DNA of 64,000 nt from Bromus sterilis. Lineage: Eukaryota; Streptophyta; Magnoliopsida; Poales; Poaceae. The stretch is taken from positions 66,858,770-66,922,769 of the forward strand of contig OX465595.1 in assembly GCA_950022295.1 (NCBI GenBank), in the 5' to 3' direction. Positions 9,991 to 21,324 of the stretch are shown piece by piece; position 1 is the stretch's first letter; each line of letters opens with the position of its first letter. The notes below the pieces were generated by a model. The model was not told the DNA's origin and made no database searches. It saw only the letters and a program-made list of their open reading frames with translations. Position numbers and translations under genes: made by a program.

Positions 9991-12902
9991 ACATCCCGAA
10001 GCTTAATTCCTGCTTGTCCTCGAGTAGGTAAATGATAACAAGCATAATTTCTATGGTGACATGCCACACAACCAAATAAGGACTCTTAAGTAAAGCAATC
10101 AAAGCATGCAATTCAATTTAAGTCTTAACAAGAAAGAGTCTATATTACCATTGACACAAGCAACAAAAGAACAAAAGGTGCAAGAGCTCTTGCTGTCCGT
10201 GATTCAAATGTCTCCAAATGGTGTTTGCGTGCAAGCAAGGGACTGTGAAGAAAGAGAAAAAAGGTTGTTGAGAACAACTATCTACTAAAGTTTCACACTT
10301 GGTCTCCTTTGGATTCTTATCTGGACTCGTCCCCAGACCACTAGCAAGGTACAAGTCAAACTGATCCACTCCCTTTCGACATTTTGAGCACTCATGCAAT
10401 GGATGAGCGTGAGCAAGAAAGTTGACACCTAAAAGGAGAAACAGAAAGAAGGTGGAGGAGGAAGACAAAAAGGTGTGAAAGGCTCACATCAATGAGGACA
10501 ATCATAGGCGAGAGAAGGCCATATGATAGATATGATGTGAGGAGTAGGGATTGTCATACAACGGATGCACATGTGAGCTAAAAGCTCTCCAAGGGAACTA
10601 GTGGGGGGTGCATCTAACTTGCTTGCTCAAGAAGACCTAGAGCTCGTTTGAGGAGGCTCATCATTGGAATATACAAGCCAAGTTCTATAGTGTGAAGGGT
10701 CCCCACATAGCTATATGCATGATGATGATCTCTATGGAGTACAAAGGATAGAAGATGAAGTACTAGTGTGGATCTCTCAAAAGGAATAGTAGTATGCCCC
10801 CTTCTCTCTTTTTTATTTTTTTATTTTTCTCTTTTTCTCTTTTATTTTTATTTTTTTGGTGGCCTCAATGGCTCTTTCTATTTAACCCTCATTTGTCCTC
10901 TTTGGGATCTTTTGATTTTGTCCTCTTTGGGATCTTTTCCTCACTTTAGGGGCAATACTCTATATTTTACAAGAATATAGGAGATCTTTCACACTTTACA
11001 AAGGTACTCACATAAAGTAAATGTAACTATCATGATGCAAATGTATGCCTCTGCCAGAGTAGCAGGATATGCAATGATACTAGCGCGTCATGTAGCAATG
11101 ATTAGGGAAAGGCCCAACTAGCATGCGGCTCATCGATCAAGCAAGTAGCATGTATGACATGAAGATCAAGTCATGAGAAGGTGGATGTTGCATGGCAATG
11201 TATCTCGGAAAGGCTATGGAAATGCCTTGTAGGTAGGTATGGTGGCTGTTTTGACGAAAGATATAAGGAGGCTTATGATGACAGAGCGTATCATGCCAAG
11301 GGTTTGGATGTACCGGCGAAGGTGGACGCCAACTCTCGGAGTGAGAAGAAGGAAATGCACGTCACAGGAGAGGCTAGAAAAAGTATAGGTGGGTGGAAGT
11401 GTCAACTTTCAAATACTCACCTTACTCCGAAGAACTCATGCACTTATTATCAGTAACTCTCAATCTAATTAGGAGGTTCACAAAGAGACAAGTACCCCGA
11501 GGAGGAGTGTATGGGGGTTTTGTTATCCTTGCGCATCCTCGACTCATGGTACGTGAGTGTACTCTAATATTCGAACCCTCCAGAGGTTAGTAATCCATCT
11601 AGTAGCTAGACTTCTCAACGGGGGTTTTTTGGTTTTCGAAAAACACACGGATTGCCCAAAATATGACATCTATCACTAATAGGCAAGAGCTCTTGACACC
11701 ATAAGTTCGAACATTACTCTAGTCAATACCTCAAAACTATTGCAAGTTACTACTACAAAGAGAATAGCAACTTTAACTACCTACTTTCAGTCAAGACACA
11801 GAACTCAGTGCAACAGGCAAACTCTCTAACAAGATAAAACATGCAACCTATAGAAAGTTCACCCTAAGACAAAAGAAAAGCTCTAGAAAAACTAAAGCAC
11901 TACAACTAAACAGAACATCAGCTAAGAAAAGAAAAAGAACAGCTCACAGCTAAAAGAATAAGCATGCAAATCCTATGAGGAGTTCTAGTTCACGCGGAGC
12001 GTGAATCTCTCCCACAAAAAAGAGTAAGTTGGGGTCTAACTTGTTACTACAGCAAAGAAAGCAAAACAAACCTAGAAAAGTAAAGAGCGAGAAGCTCCAA
12101 GCAAAGCACATAACGCATGAAGTGATAAAAATATAGTGCAACGAGGGACAAACAGATGATTGTTGATGAAGAAGGGGATGCATCGGGGGCATCCCCAAGC
12201 TTAGACGCTTGAGTCTCCTTGAATATTTATTGGGGGTGCACATGGGCATCCCCAAGCTTGAGCGTTTGACACTCCTGATTCTTCTTTCATCATCCTCCAT
12301 CGCGCACTTGAAAACTCCCTTCATACATAACTCATTGTAGGCTGATTAGAGAGGTTAGTACCCTAATAAAATAATTTTCCTCTACTGCAAATAAAGATTT
12401 CCAGGAAGAGCTACTGTTTCTCTTGCCTGCCAAAAAGATTTTGCAAAGAAAAATCAAGCTTAAGGATTGCAAAACTGCGAAAAGAAAAACCGGGGCAGAA
12501 GCTGAGAAAAACATAACAGCAGAGAAAGGAGAATTTTTTCGAGGTACTTCTGCAACTCAAATCAAAAAACTTTGAACAGACGCCTGAAAGGTAATTTTAT
12601 GGAGCATGCTCTCAAAACAATTCAGATCAAAAAGATTATCTGGTGATTTATTGAGAATTTTTCAGTCAAGAAGACAAAATTTGTTTCTGGACAGCAAGCA
12701 CCAACTTTTGACCTTTCTTGCAATCTGAGGCTAAACTTGGCACAAAGCTTGAAAAGTAAAGAAACAATGATGTTGCTAAAGTAGTAACAATCATCAAGAC
12801 CACTAAGAACAGAACAAAAGCAAAAAGAAAAACCTAAATTCGTTGCGGTCTGCCTCCCGAAAGCGCTTCTTTAGAGCCATTAGCTAGGCTTAAAGCAGAA
12901 GA
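9991..12902 (-). other. Non-coding interior of element E
   Basis: About 2.9 kb of E without a supported gene. It contains two CATCCCCAAGCTT blocks (about 12188-12262), the polypurine-type sequence normally found beside the 3' LTR of this group, and a T-rich tract at 10800-10860. The open stretches on both strands (for example 11950-12324 minus) are low in complexity and carry no domain. Confidence 0.7.
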
Positions 12903-13751
12903 TCAAAGTTCTCCAAAATCATCGGAAGGTTCACCAAGGATTTCAAAAGGGTTTTCAATAAGCTCATCCTTGTTCTTCCGAGGGAAGAGGTACGTACCTT
13001 TTTCCTTACCACGCAAACGTATTTGTCCTTTACCTATCTCAATGAAGCCTTTCATGGCTCGGAGGAAGTCCCTTCCGAGCACTATATTTCCTTTGTTGGC
13101 CTTCATGATGGCAAAGTCAATCTCTACACTCCTTTTAAGAAACATGACCTGGACATCTTTTAATCTTCCCTGGATCTCAGAAATATTACCATTAGAATGA
13201 TCATGGAAATATGGAAATGTGTCCATGCTTGAAAGGTACAAAGAATCATAAATAAAGCTTGTCATTATAGAAACTGTAGATCCAATGTCACAAAAAGCAA
13301 GGAAGTTTTGATTAGAGATAACAACCCTAACAAAAGGCTCCCAGTCATTTTCTATTTCAAAAATCTCCTCTCTAGGGGGATTTAACTTCTCTACTTCTTT
13401 TAAGTCTAGAGTATCAAGTCTCTTCTCAATAGTAGAAATTCTGTCTACAACAGTGTTAAGACCATCATAAATAAAATAACCAGATAAACCATGTATAATT
13501 TCAAGAGCTCTAGCTTCATCACACTCTAAAAAGTCTCCTTCAGCTATAATATCAAGAGAGTGCTTACACCACTTAAAAAGGCCAAAGTACAAATTTCTAA
13601 GCACAATTCTTATAGGTAACCAAGGCATATGTGCCTTATGTGCTTCAGAAATTCTGTCCCATGCCTTCTTCATATTCTCCCTGTTACTTTGATGGAAATC
13701 CAAGACTTTGGATTCCCTCATAGTACCAACTCCTAACATACTTAACCACAC
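12903..13751 (-). pseudogene. Gag-protease ORF of element E
   Basis: An open frame of 282 codons. Residues about 25-90 resemble the capsid part of Athila-like gag (AWDRISEAH ... ALEIIHGLSG). Residues about 135-250 are a retropepsin-like aspartic protease, which would cleave the polyprotein: active-site stretch FCDIGSTVSIM and, about 75 residues on, NIVLGRDFL, the counterpart of the ILGRPF motif. The N-terminal part of gag and the CCHC zinc knuckle are missing, so the protein is a deletion derivative. No RT follows. The frame is intact over its length. The PBS lies 130 bases upstream. Confidence 0.75.
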
Positions 13752-13880
13752 AAGAAGGGTAACAGGTATTTTTGGTATTTTTTATTAGGGACACAAAAGT
13801 AAAAAGTAAAAGGTAAACTAACAAGACTAAAAAGCAAAGGTAAAAGATAGTGTGCAGCTCCCATATCTTGTAGACTTGAG

Positions 13881-13898
13881 TCCCCGGCAACGGCGCCA
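13881..13898 (-). other. Primer binding site of element E
   Basis: The minus strand reads TGGCGCCGTTGCCGGGGA, complementary to the 3' end of plant tRNA-Asp, ten bases inside the LTR edge at 13909. Element C carries the identical 18 bases. Confidence 0.92.
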
Positions 13899-13908
13899 GA
13901 AATTTTCT

Positions 13909-16900
13909 TGATGGCTTCTCGCCCCTGATGTCTACGCACGCTTCTATTCTTGTAGACTATGTTGGGCCTCCAAGCGCAGAGGTTTGTAGGACAGCAGCAA
14001 TTTCCCTCAAGTGGATGACCTAAGGTTTATCGAACTCAGGGAAGTAGAGGTTGAAGATGGTCTCTCTCAAGCAACCCTGCAATTAAGATACAAGAAGTAT
14101 CTTGTGTCCCCAACACACCTAATACAACTAGGAGTTGTATAGGTGCACTAGTTCGGCGAAGAGATGGTAAAATATGGGTGATAGGTGTGATAAAACGAAG
14201 TAATATAAATCTGTAATAAAAAGTGCAACAAAGAAACAAGTAACAAAAGTGAGTGCAAACGGTGTAACAATGATGGAAACAAGGCCTAGGCTTCATACTT
14301 TCACTAGTGGCAACTCCCAACAACATTAACATAGTCTAATCACATGATATTTCCCATAAAACATGCAATGGAGACGTACTCGGAGGTCATTCATTTGTGG
14401 TCAAGAGAGGAAGAGAATTGTGTAGGGCTACAAAAGCACACCTCAGAGTTCGTAGTTCTCAATCTATGGATTTCCCAATGTCACTGCGGCCATCCAAAGA
14501 GAGTACCACAATCACCACAAAATATCTAAAGGATAGTCAAAGACAAGCACCAAGAGACTCTAGATCTTCAATCCACACACAAAAGAGGAAATCACTCATG
14601 ATAATATTCTTATAACCCATGTCCAATAGACCGCTGTCACCTTGGTCTCGGAGATTATACTACATAAGATCAATTGAATACATCAATCCAATACATAGAG
14701 GAAGGGGAAATATCATGGGATCACCCTAGATTAACATAGCCTATGATCACAACAAAGATCACATCATGGGAGAGAGAGAAACCACATAGATCAAGATATA
14801 AGCCTTAGCCCCGAGGGGAACTACTCACACATGGACATGGTGAGAGGGAGAGTTGTTGATGGAGAGGTGCAGCCCGGAGGAGATGAAGGAGACGGAGACG
14901 GCGGCGGCGCCCACGGCCCTTGGGGCCAGCGGCCCTTGGCCCCTTCTTCTTCCTTGGAGATTGATCTCCCCCTCAAGACGGCTTCCAAGGGGGAGGAAAT
15001 TTCGTGGTGCCCTTTGACCTAGGTTTCCTCTCTTTATATAGACTCTCGGATTCCCGTCATCCAGATTACGTCTTCTGTATTTCGGGGTTTCTGGAAGCAT
15101 CCGAACTCAGATTGGGCCAAACTTTATTTCTAAATCCACCGGAAACAAATTCCCTACAACTTTTTAGTTTTAAGTTTTTCCGTTTGAGGCCGTCTTCAAG
15201 CGTTTCCGAGGCGATCTTTAAAACCTGTCTGGTGGGGACAGATTTCGGGAGAGTTAGAGTCCAACTCCTACAAGGCTCCTTTTTGTGATTTTTCCTTTAT
15301 CCAAGTAATTCCTACACATAAAGTACATAAACAAGAACTTGTGCACTCTTGCAACCATTAATAGGTTAGTTCCAAAATATGTTATAAAAAGATATGAAAG
15401 TGTATCAAAAGCATAGCAATATCACACAGAACATGCATGGAGCAAGCAGAAATTATAGATATGTTTGGGACGTATCAGCCCCTCGTTGGTTACCCCAAGT
15501 GGAAGGTTTGAGATGCAGTGCAGCAGCAAGTTTCCCTCGGTGAAGATACCAAGGTTATCGAACCATTAGGACCCAGGAGATACAAGTAGGTGGCAACGTC
15601 GCCAGAAATTACTTCCTGACTAGGGTGTTGTCGTGGACCTGCACACAGCAACAAATAACTTTGCTCCCAACGAGTACAGAGGAGTTGTCAATTCCTCCGG
15701 CCTTGTCGTTTACAAAGGATCGACGCAAGAGATAAAAGGTGCAAAGGAAAGTAAAATCTGAAAGTAAATTGAGGGTGTGAACAATAATGTGAAGATGGAC
15801 CGGGGTCCCGTGATTTTCACTAGTGATGTCTCTCTCCCAATAGACGATAAAAGTGCTAGCGAGGTACACAAATCACAGTTGGGAAATTGACAGGATTATG
15901 AAGGCACCGCAATGCTAACTATGCTGCAAAGAAAGGAATGGCTCAAAAGCAATGGGCAGTATGCCAAGGTAAGTAAACCGAAATCCATCTACATCTACTA
16001 CGAATCATCCACCTTGAGATATCTATCCAGAACATCTCGCTGGTATTAAGTTGTGAATCCCACCCAAAGTGTAAACTCAAAGCATCAGACAACTGCATTA
16101 AAAGAACTTTGCGTAAAGTAAACAATCCTTGCACCCGCAGGTACAAGCACCGTTGTTTTATCCCTGGTGGCAACAGCACATCCCCTAGTCTCATGTTTCT
16201 GTCACTCAAGCTAGACATCAAGGGGCTGAACCCACAATCGAGCATAACGCTCTCTCTTGGAGTTGCAAATAAAATACTTGGCCAAAGAAAATACCTCAAC
16301 GGAGAAGATGCAAGAATTTACTCAAGAACAAAATATAAAAGAGAAGACCCAAATATATTACTCATCACAATCTGAACATAGTCTCATAATCCATCAGATC
16401 CCAACAAACTCAGCATAGCAACAACAGAAATTACATAGATGCCTCGATCATGTGAGGCAGCTCACGAGGACTCGAAAGTGGAAGCACAAAGGGGGGAGAG
16501 ATTCATCACATAGCTACTGGTCATGGACCCATGGTCCAAGGGGGACTACTCACGGCATATCCGGGAGCCGTCCATGGCTATGGATGGTCTCTCGGAGGGG
16601 GTTCCTCCTTCCGGCAGGGTGCCGGGGCAGCTTCTCCAGGCAGCCCCGATCTTGAAACGGCAGCGGCGGCGGTACAGAGGGGAGTTCGCGAGAAAGAGAT
16701 CGATATTAAGGGTTTCCACCCCGAGGGTAAATATAGGCGAAGGGGGCATCAAGGGGACCCACGAGGCAGTCAGGAGGGTCCCTAGCGCGGCCCAGGGTGG
16801 GGCCGCGCCACCTGCCCTCCTGGCTGCCTGGTGGTGGCCCCCCTTCCCTCTCTTGGTGATTCCGGAAGCTTCTGTTGCGCTGATTTTTTATATATTTTTC

Positions 16901-17104
16901 CCGGAATTTTTGGAGCACTTTTAATGGCCGGAAAACCTGAAATACAAAAACAACAGAAAACAGAAACTGGCAACTGGGTGCACTGAGTTAATAGGTTAGT
17001 ACAAATAGGTTCAAAAGTGTATGAAAGTTCAAGCAAAACATGGCAAAGTCACACAAAACATGCATGGAGCAAGCAGAAATTATAGATACGTTTGGGACGT
17101 ATCA
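13909..17104 (-). repeat. 5' LTR of element E, split by solo LTR D
   Basis: The LTR consists of 13909-13925 and 15483-17104, with D and its second GCCCC between them. Rejoined length is about that of the 3' LTR. At the join, the first 17 bases match the 3' LTR start (TGATGGCTTCTCG plus CCCC, against ACCC there). Confidence 0.93.
13926..15477 (-). mobile_element. Solo LTR D
   Basis: A 1552-bp LTR, TGATGTCTACGCACGC at one end and GGGACGTATCA at the other, with TSD GCCCC at 13921-13925 and 15478-15482. There is no interior or second LTR, so intra-element recombination removed them. Its last 55 bases closely match the E LTR end, but the rest does not align, so D is a related but separate family. 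Confidence 0.9.
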
Positions 17105-17109
17105 GGTGC

Positions 17110-18276
17110 CCGCAGGTGCCTTCGTGGATCTCGAGCAACAGGCCTTTGCCGTCTTCTTCCTCGATGCACTTTTGGAGGACCTGGGAGATGTTACGCTTGT
17201 AGAGATGTCTTGTGGTATGGTTCCTTGAACTAGGAATCAATGGATCGGTTTTGTCCATGTTGGTCTTTCGGGTGCGGCTGGCTCTGCTTCCTCGACTGCT
17301 TCATTGCCTGCGTCATTGGTTGAGTTCGCAGCCGCCACTTGTGCTGGCTCGCTTGTGTCGTCATCCTCTGCGACCGCCTCCGGTGCGAGTGCCTTGGTTT
17401 TGATTGACCTCTGGCTGATACTTTCGAGGCAAACGCCTGGGGGAATTGGTCCTCGGGTTGATCCGATGTTTGCGAGCTCGTCTGATTCTGTGTTATTTGC
17501 TCTGATGACGTAGTTTAGCTCGCATCCGTCGAATCCTCCTTCCAAGGTGTTGTAGAGCTTCTGGTAAGAGATCATGTTTTCTGCGACTGCTGCACAGTCC
17601 CTCATTGCCTGCTGGACGACGAGGTTGGAGTCGCCGTAGATTGAGAGACGGGTAGCGCCGCAAGCTTTTGCCATGCGCATGCCATGGAGTAGTGCCTCGT
17701 ATTCGGCTTCGTTGTTTGAGGCATTGCTGAAGTTGATCTGGAGCACGTATCTGAGTTTGGCTCCTTTGGGCGAGATTAGTACGACGCCAGCTCCAGCTCC
17801 TTGTTGTCTTTTTGACCCATCGAAGAACATTGTCCATGAGTTGGACAGGTCTGGGGGGCGGGCGTTTGCACTACTGTCCACTCGACCAGGAAGTCTGGGA
17901 GTACTTGTGCTTTGCTTGCCGTTGGATGTTTGAACTGCAGGTCGCGGGGGGTGAGCTCGATGTTCCATTCAGCGACTCGGCCGGTTGCTCCAGGGTTGTT
18001 GAGGATGTCTGCGAGTGGTGCGCTTCTTACAATCGTGATGAGGTGTTCGTCGAAGTAGTGTGTTACTTTCCTTGAAGTCATTACGATGGCATATACCAGC
18101 TTCTGGTAGTGCGGGTACCGTTGCTGAGATTTTGTGAGGATCAAGCTGAGGTAATAGATTGGTCTTTGTATGCTCTGGACTTTGCCTTCTTCCGCGCGCT
18201 CAACGACGAGCGCCGTGCTGACTACGCTGATGTGTTCCGCTATGTAGACGTATATGGGCTCTCGTTCCTTGGGCAC
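17110..18276 (-). pseudogene. Tandem RNase H domains and integrase zinc-finger start of element T
   Basis: RNase H removes RNA from the RNA-DNA hybrid during reverse transcription. Reading right to left, 18276 to about 17890 is the first, gypsy-type RNase H remnant (RPIYYLS, then RYPHYQKLVYA, then LPDFLVEW). About 17880 to 17560 encodes a second, archaeal-like RNase H: MFFDGSKRQQGAGAG, NNEAEYEALLHGM, YGDSNLVV, with the acidic residues D, E, D visible. The two are in different frames, with a shift near 17890. About 17250-17110 gives HEGTCGH, the first half of the integrase zinc finger, where E is inserted. Two RNase H domains are a Tat-clade hallmark. Confidence 0.85.
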
Positions 18277-18371
18277 CTCTAGGACTGGTGGTGGTGATAG
18301 TTTATTTTTAGGTCTGCGAATGTGTTTCGAGCTTCTTCAGTCCACTCAAATTTTTCTCCTTTTCTGAGCAA

Positions 18372-19331
18372 CTAGTAGAATGGTAAGGTCCTTTCTCCCA
18401 GCCTGCTGATGAAGCGGCTCAGTGCTGCGAGTCTTCCTGTGAGTTGTTGTACGCCTTTGATGTTCGCTGGTTCTTGCATCTTTGCGATTGCTTGGACTTT
18501 TTCGGGGTTCTCTTCGATTCCACGAGCAGACACCATGTATCCGAGCAGCTTTCCGACTGGGACGCCGAACACGCACTTTTTTGGGTTGAGCTTGATTCTG
18601 TATTTGTTGAGTGTTGCTAAGGTTTCACGGAGGTCGTCGAGTAGCGTGTTTGTGCTGTACATTTTGATGACGATGTCGTCGAAATATACTTGGACGTTTC
18701 TGCCGATTTGGTCTCTCAAGCATGCTTGCATCATCCGTTGGTACGTGGCTCCGGCGTTTTTCAGTTCGAAAGGCATTGTTCTGTAGCAGAATACGCCGTA
18801 GGGGGTGATGAATGAGGTGTGTGCTTCGTCTCCTTCCTTCATCCTGATTTGGTTGTATCCTGAGTAGGCGTCGAGGAAGGATAGGAGGTCGCATCCTACG
18901 GTGGAGTCAATTATCTGGTCTATCCTTGGCAGAGGAAAGTGGTCCTTTGGGCAGTGTTTGTTGACGGGCCCGTAGTCAACGCACATCCGTAGTACGTCGG
19001 TGTCCTTTTGGGGAACCAAGACAGGGTTTGCGATCCAGGTGGCCTTTTTCGTCTCTCGGATGAATTGCGCGTCGAGTAGTCGGTTGATCTTGTCTCCGAT
19101 GGCTCTGCGCTTGGGTTCTGAGAATCGGCGCAACGCCTGCTTTACTGGCTTGGTGTTTGGGTGTATGTGTAGTGCGTTCTCTACGAACTCTCGTGGTATT
19201 CCGGGCATATCGGCTGGGCACCAGGCGAAGATTTTCCATTCTTCACGGAGGAAGACCATGAGGGCAGTTGCTTCTTCTTCTAAGAGATGGGCGTAGATTC
19301 GGACCATCTTGTCCGGGTCCGTTGGGTGCAC
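18372..19331 (-). pseudogene. Reverse transcriptase of element T
   Basis: An open frame of 319 codons covering the full gypsy RT core, which copies element RNA into DNA. Visible in order: PADMPGIP and the HIHPNTKPVKQ entry strand, the CVDYGPVNKHCPKDHFPLPRID stretch, FLDAYSGYNQI, FITPYGVFCYRTMPF, then the catalytic YFDDIVIK (most relatives have YVDD), and the GYMVSARGIEENPEK thumb segment. It lies between protease (to the right) and RNase H. A stop at 18372 cuts off the tether to RNase H. It is the best-preserved part of T. Confidence 0.92.
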
Positions 19332-19839
19332 CTGATGGGCGACTGTGTCGCTGTCGACGCTGAAGTCGTGGGTAAATTATTTTGATTCGCTTCTGCTTGA
19401 CAGTGGAAAAATGATCTTGTCTATCACCATGGCTATTTCATCGAGCTGCTGCTGAGCTCCGAGTGTGTCAGAAACTTCTTGAAAATCTTGGTCACATTGG
19501 TCTGATTTGATAAAACTCTCATTGACCGTAATGACCCCTGAGGGTCCTTTCATCTTGAGCTTGAGGTACGCATAGTGCGGGACTGCGATAAATTGGGCGA
19601 ATGCCGGACGCCCTAGTATGGCATGTTATTGGGACTGCCAGTCGATCACTTCGAACTCGAGGACTTTTCTTGTGAATTTTCCCTTGCTGCCGAAGATGAC
19701 ATCGAGGTCAATTGTTCCGAGGGAGGCGGCTGCTTCGCCTGGAACTACGCCGTAGATTGTGACGCCTGACCTCTTCCAGACTGACCGTGGAATCAGCATC
19801 TTGCATAAGGTGTTGGTGAAGATTATGCTTAAGCTGCTG
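19332..19839 (-). pseudogene. Second half of T protease and linker to RT
   Basis: From right to left the minus strand continues the protease begun at 29170 (SSLSIIF ... VVPGEAAASLGTIDL ... HAILGRPAFAQF), where HAILGRPAF is the flap-end motif of Tat proteases. A stop interrupts the frame just before this motif, and another lies before the RT frame. Element C separates the two protease halves at the CCTCC target. Confidence 0.82.
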
Positions 19840-19844
19840 CCTCC

Positions 19845-21237
19845 TGATACGTCGCAAACGTATCTACTTTTCCAAACACTTTTGCTATTGTTTTGGCTTC
19901 ATTCTTGCATGATTTGGATGAAACTAACCCGGACTGACGCTGTTTTCAGCAGAGCTACCAGTGCTGTTTTCTTTTGTGCAGGTTTCTGGATATTTAGGTA
20001 CGCTGGAAAAATCCACGAAAATCAAATAAAAAATCAGCGTTCTTGAAGCTTCGATGATGCCAAAGGGGGGCCACAGGGCATCCAGGGGGCACCCAGAAGG
20101 GTGTGGGGCGCGGCCCAGCCCCTGGCCGCACCACCTGCCCTCCTGGGTGGGTCCCACACCCCCTGGTGACCTACCTTCGCCTCTATTTATTCTCGGGGCG
20201 AGGAAACTCCAAAACAGAAGTCGCTTTTCCAATCTACGTCGCGGAGCCGCCGCCAACCTCTGTTCTTCTCCAGGAGAGCTAATCTGGAGGCTGTTTTGGC
20301 CTCCGGTGAGGGGAAACCATCGCCATCATCATCATCATCGCCTCTCCATCACCCCTCCATGACTTCTTCTCTCATGTGTGAGTAATTCCCTGCTATAGGC
20401 AAAGGGGATGGTAGGGATTGGATGAGTTAGATCATGTAATAGTTCATCAGATTGTTGGGGGCATGTTGCCTATCATCTACTTGGTGTTTGTCATCTCTGT
20501 TAAACCTTGTTGCTCTTAATGCTTGCCACTTTGGGCTAGAGTGCCATGATTTCAGATTTGATCACCCTTTGTTTTCTTGAGTTTTTTTGGTGTTCTTGAT
20601 CCTATCTATGAGTTGTATGCACCTATTATAGTCCGGAACCGGCGATCCCAATGGTGACAGCTTGGGACACCAAAGGGGATTGACTATAATTTGAGAATTC
20701 TGTGTATCCATGAAGTGTTAATGCTTTGTTCTGGTGCTCTTTGACAGGAGTACCTTAATCTCCCTAAGTTCCTTTTGGCCCCGTTCGTAGCGGAAGGGTA
20801 GGAAAAAAGATGTTATGCAAAGTTCTTATTGCAAGCACGTACAACTACCTTGGGATACATGCCTGATTTTTGATATTTGCCAAGATGATCCTTTCTTTTC
20901 AGTGAGCCTTTCCCGTGTTAGAATCTATTACATGTTTGATCTCATCCAAGCAGCGCCCAACCATCCATCTCCCTAGCCTACAGTGTTCCAATCCTGTTGG
21001 TTACTAGTTGTTTACTATTGTTGTTTTACTTTTGCTGTTTCATCACCACTACCACTTCCATATTACCGTTTCTACTAATACCTTTGTGCAAGCAAGTGTT
21101 TATTTCAGGTACGGTTGAATTGACAACTCAACTGTCAAAGCCTGTACGTATTCTTTGGCTCCCCAAGTGTCGAATCAATAAATTGGGTTATCTTGCCCGC
21201 GAAGACTATCTCGATCCCCTACAGTTGAGGGTTATCA
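19845..21237 (+). repeat. 5' LTR of element C
   Basis: 1393 bp from TGATACGTCGCAAACG to GAGGGTTATCA. A GC-rich palindrome lies at 20107-20132, followed by CTCTATTTATTCTCGGGG near 20180, the TATA-like core position shared with the E-type LTRs. Confidence 0.93.
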
Positions 21238-21249
21238 AGTACTGTTTTC

Positions 21250-21267
21250 TGGCGCCGTTGCCGGGGA
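21250..21267 (+). other. Primer binding site of element C
   Basis: TGGCGCCGTTGCCGGGGA, complementary to the 3' end of plant tRNA-Asp, starting 12 bases after the LTR. Confidence 0.93.
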
Positions 21268-21324
21268 GCATAGCTTTATTTACAGGTCCACTTGAAGTAT
21301 CCTACCTGCTGCACGTTATCCATT

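Larger units (their letters stand above)
8348..17104 (-). mobile_element. Element E: non-autonomous gypsy retrotransposon (tRNA-Asp primer)
   Basis: E is inserted in T's integrase gene with TSD GGTGC at 8343-8347 and 17105-17109; T's reading frame resumes exactly across the pair. The 3' LTR is 8348-9990 and the 5' LTR is 13909-17104, the latter split by solo LTR D. The primer site at 13881-13898 matches the 3' end of tRNA-Asp. The 3.9-kb interior holds only gag-protease remains and no RT, RNase H or integrase, so E must have moved with another element's enzymes. Confidence 0.92.

Noticed and set aside
10800..10860. T-rich tract as a terminator
   Set aside because: It lies in the non-coding interior of E and similar tracts are usual in this retrotransposon group; nothing indicates Pol III transcription.
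15476..17104. First read as a separate LTR abutting another LTR head to tail
   Set aside because: The GCCCC repeats at 13921-13925 and 15478-15482, and the 17 bases at 13909-13925, show that D is a solo LTR inside one E LTR.
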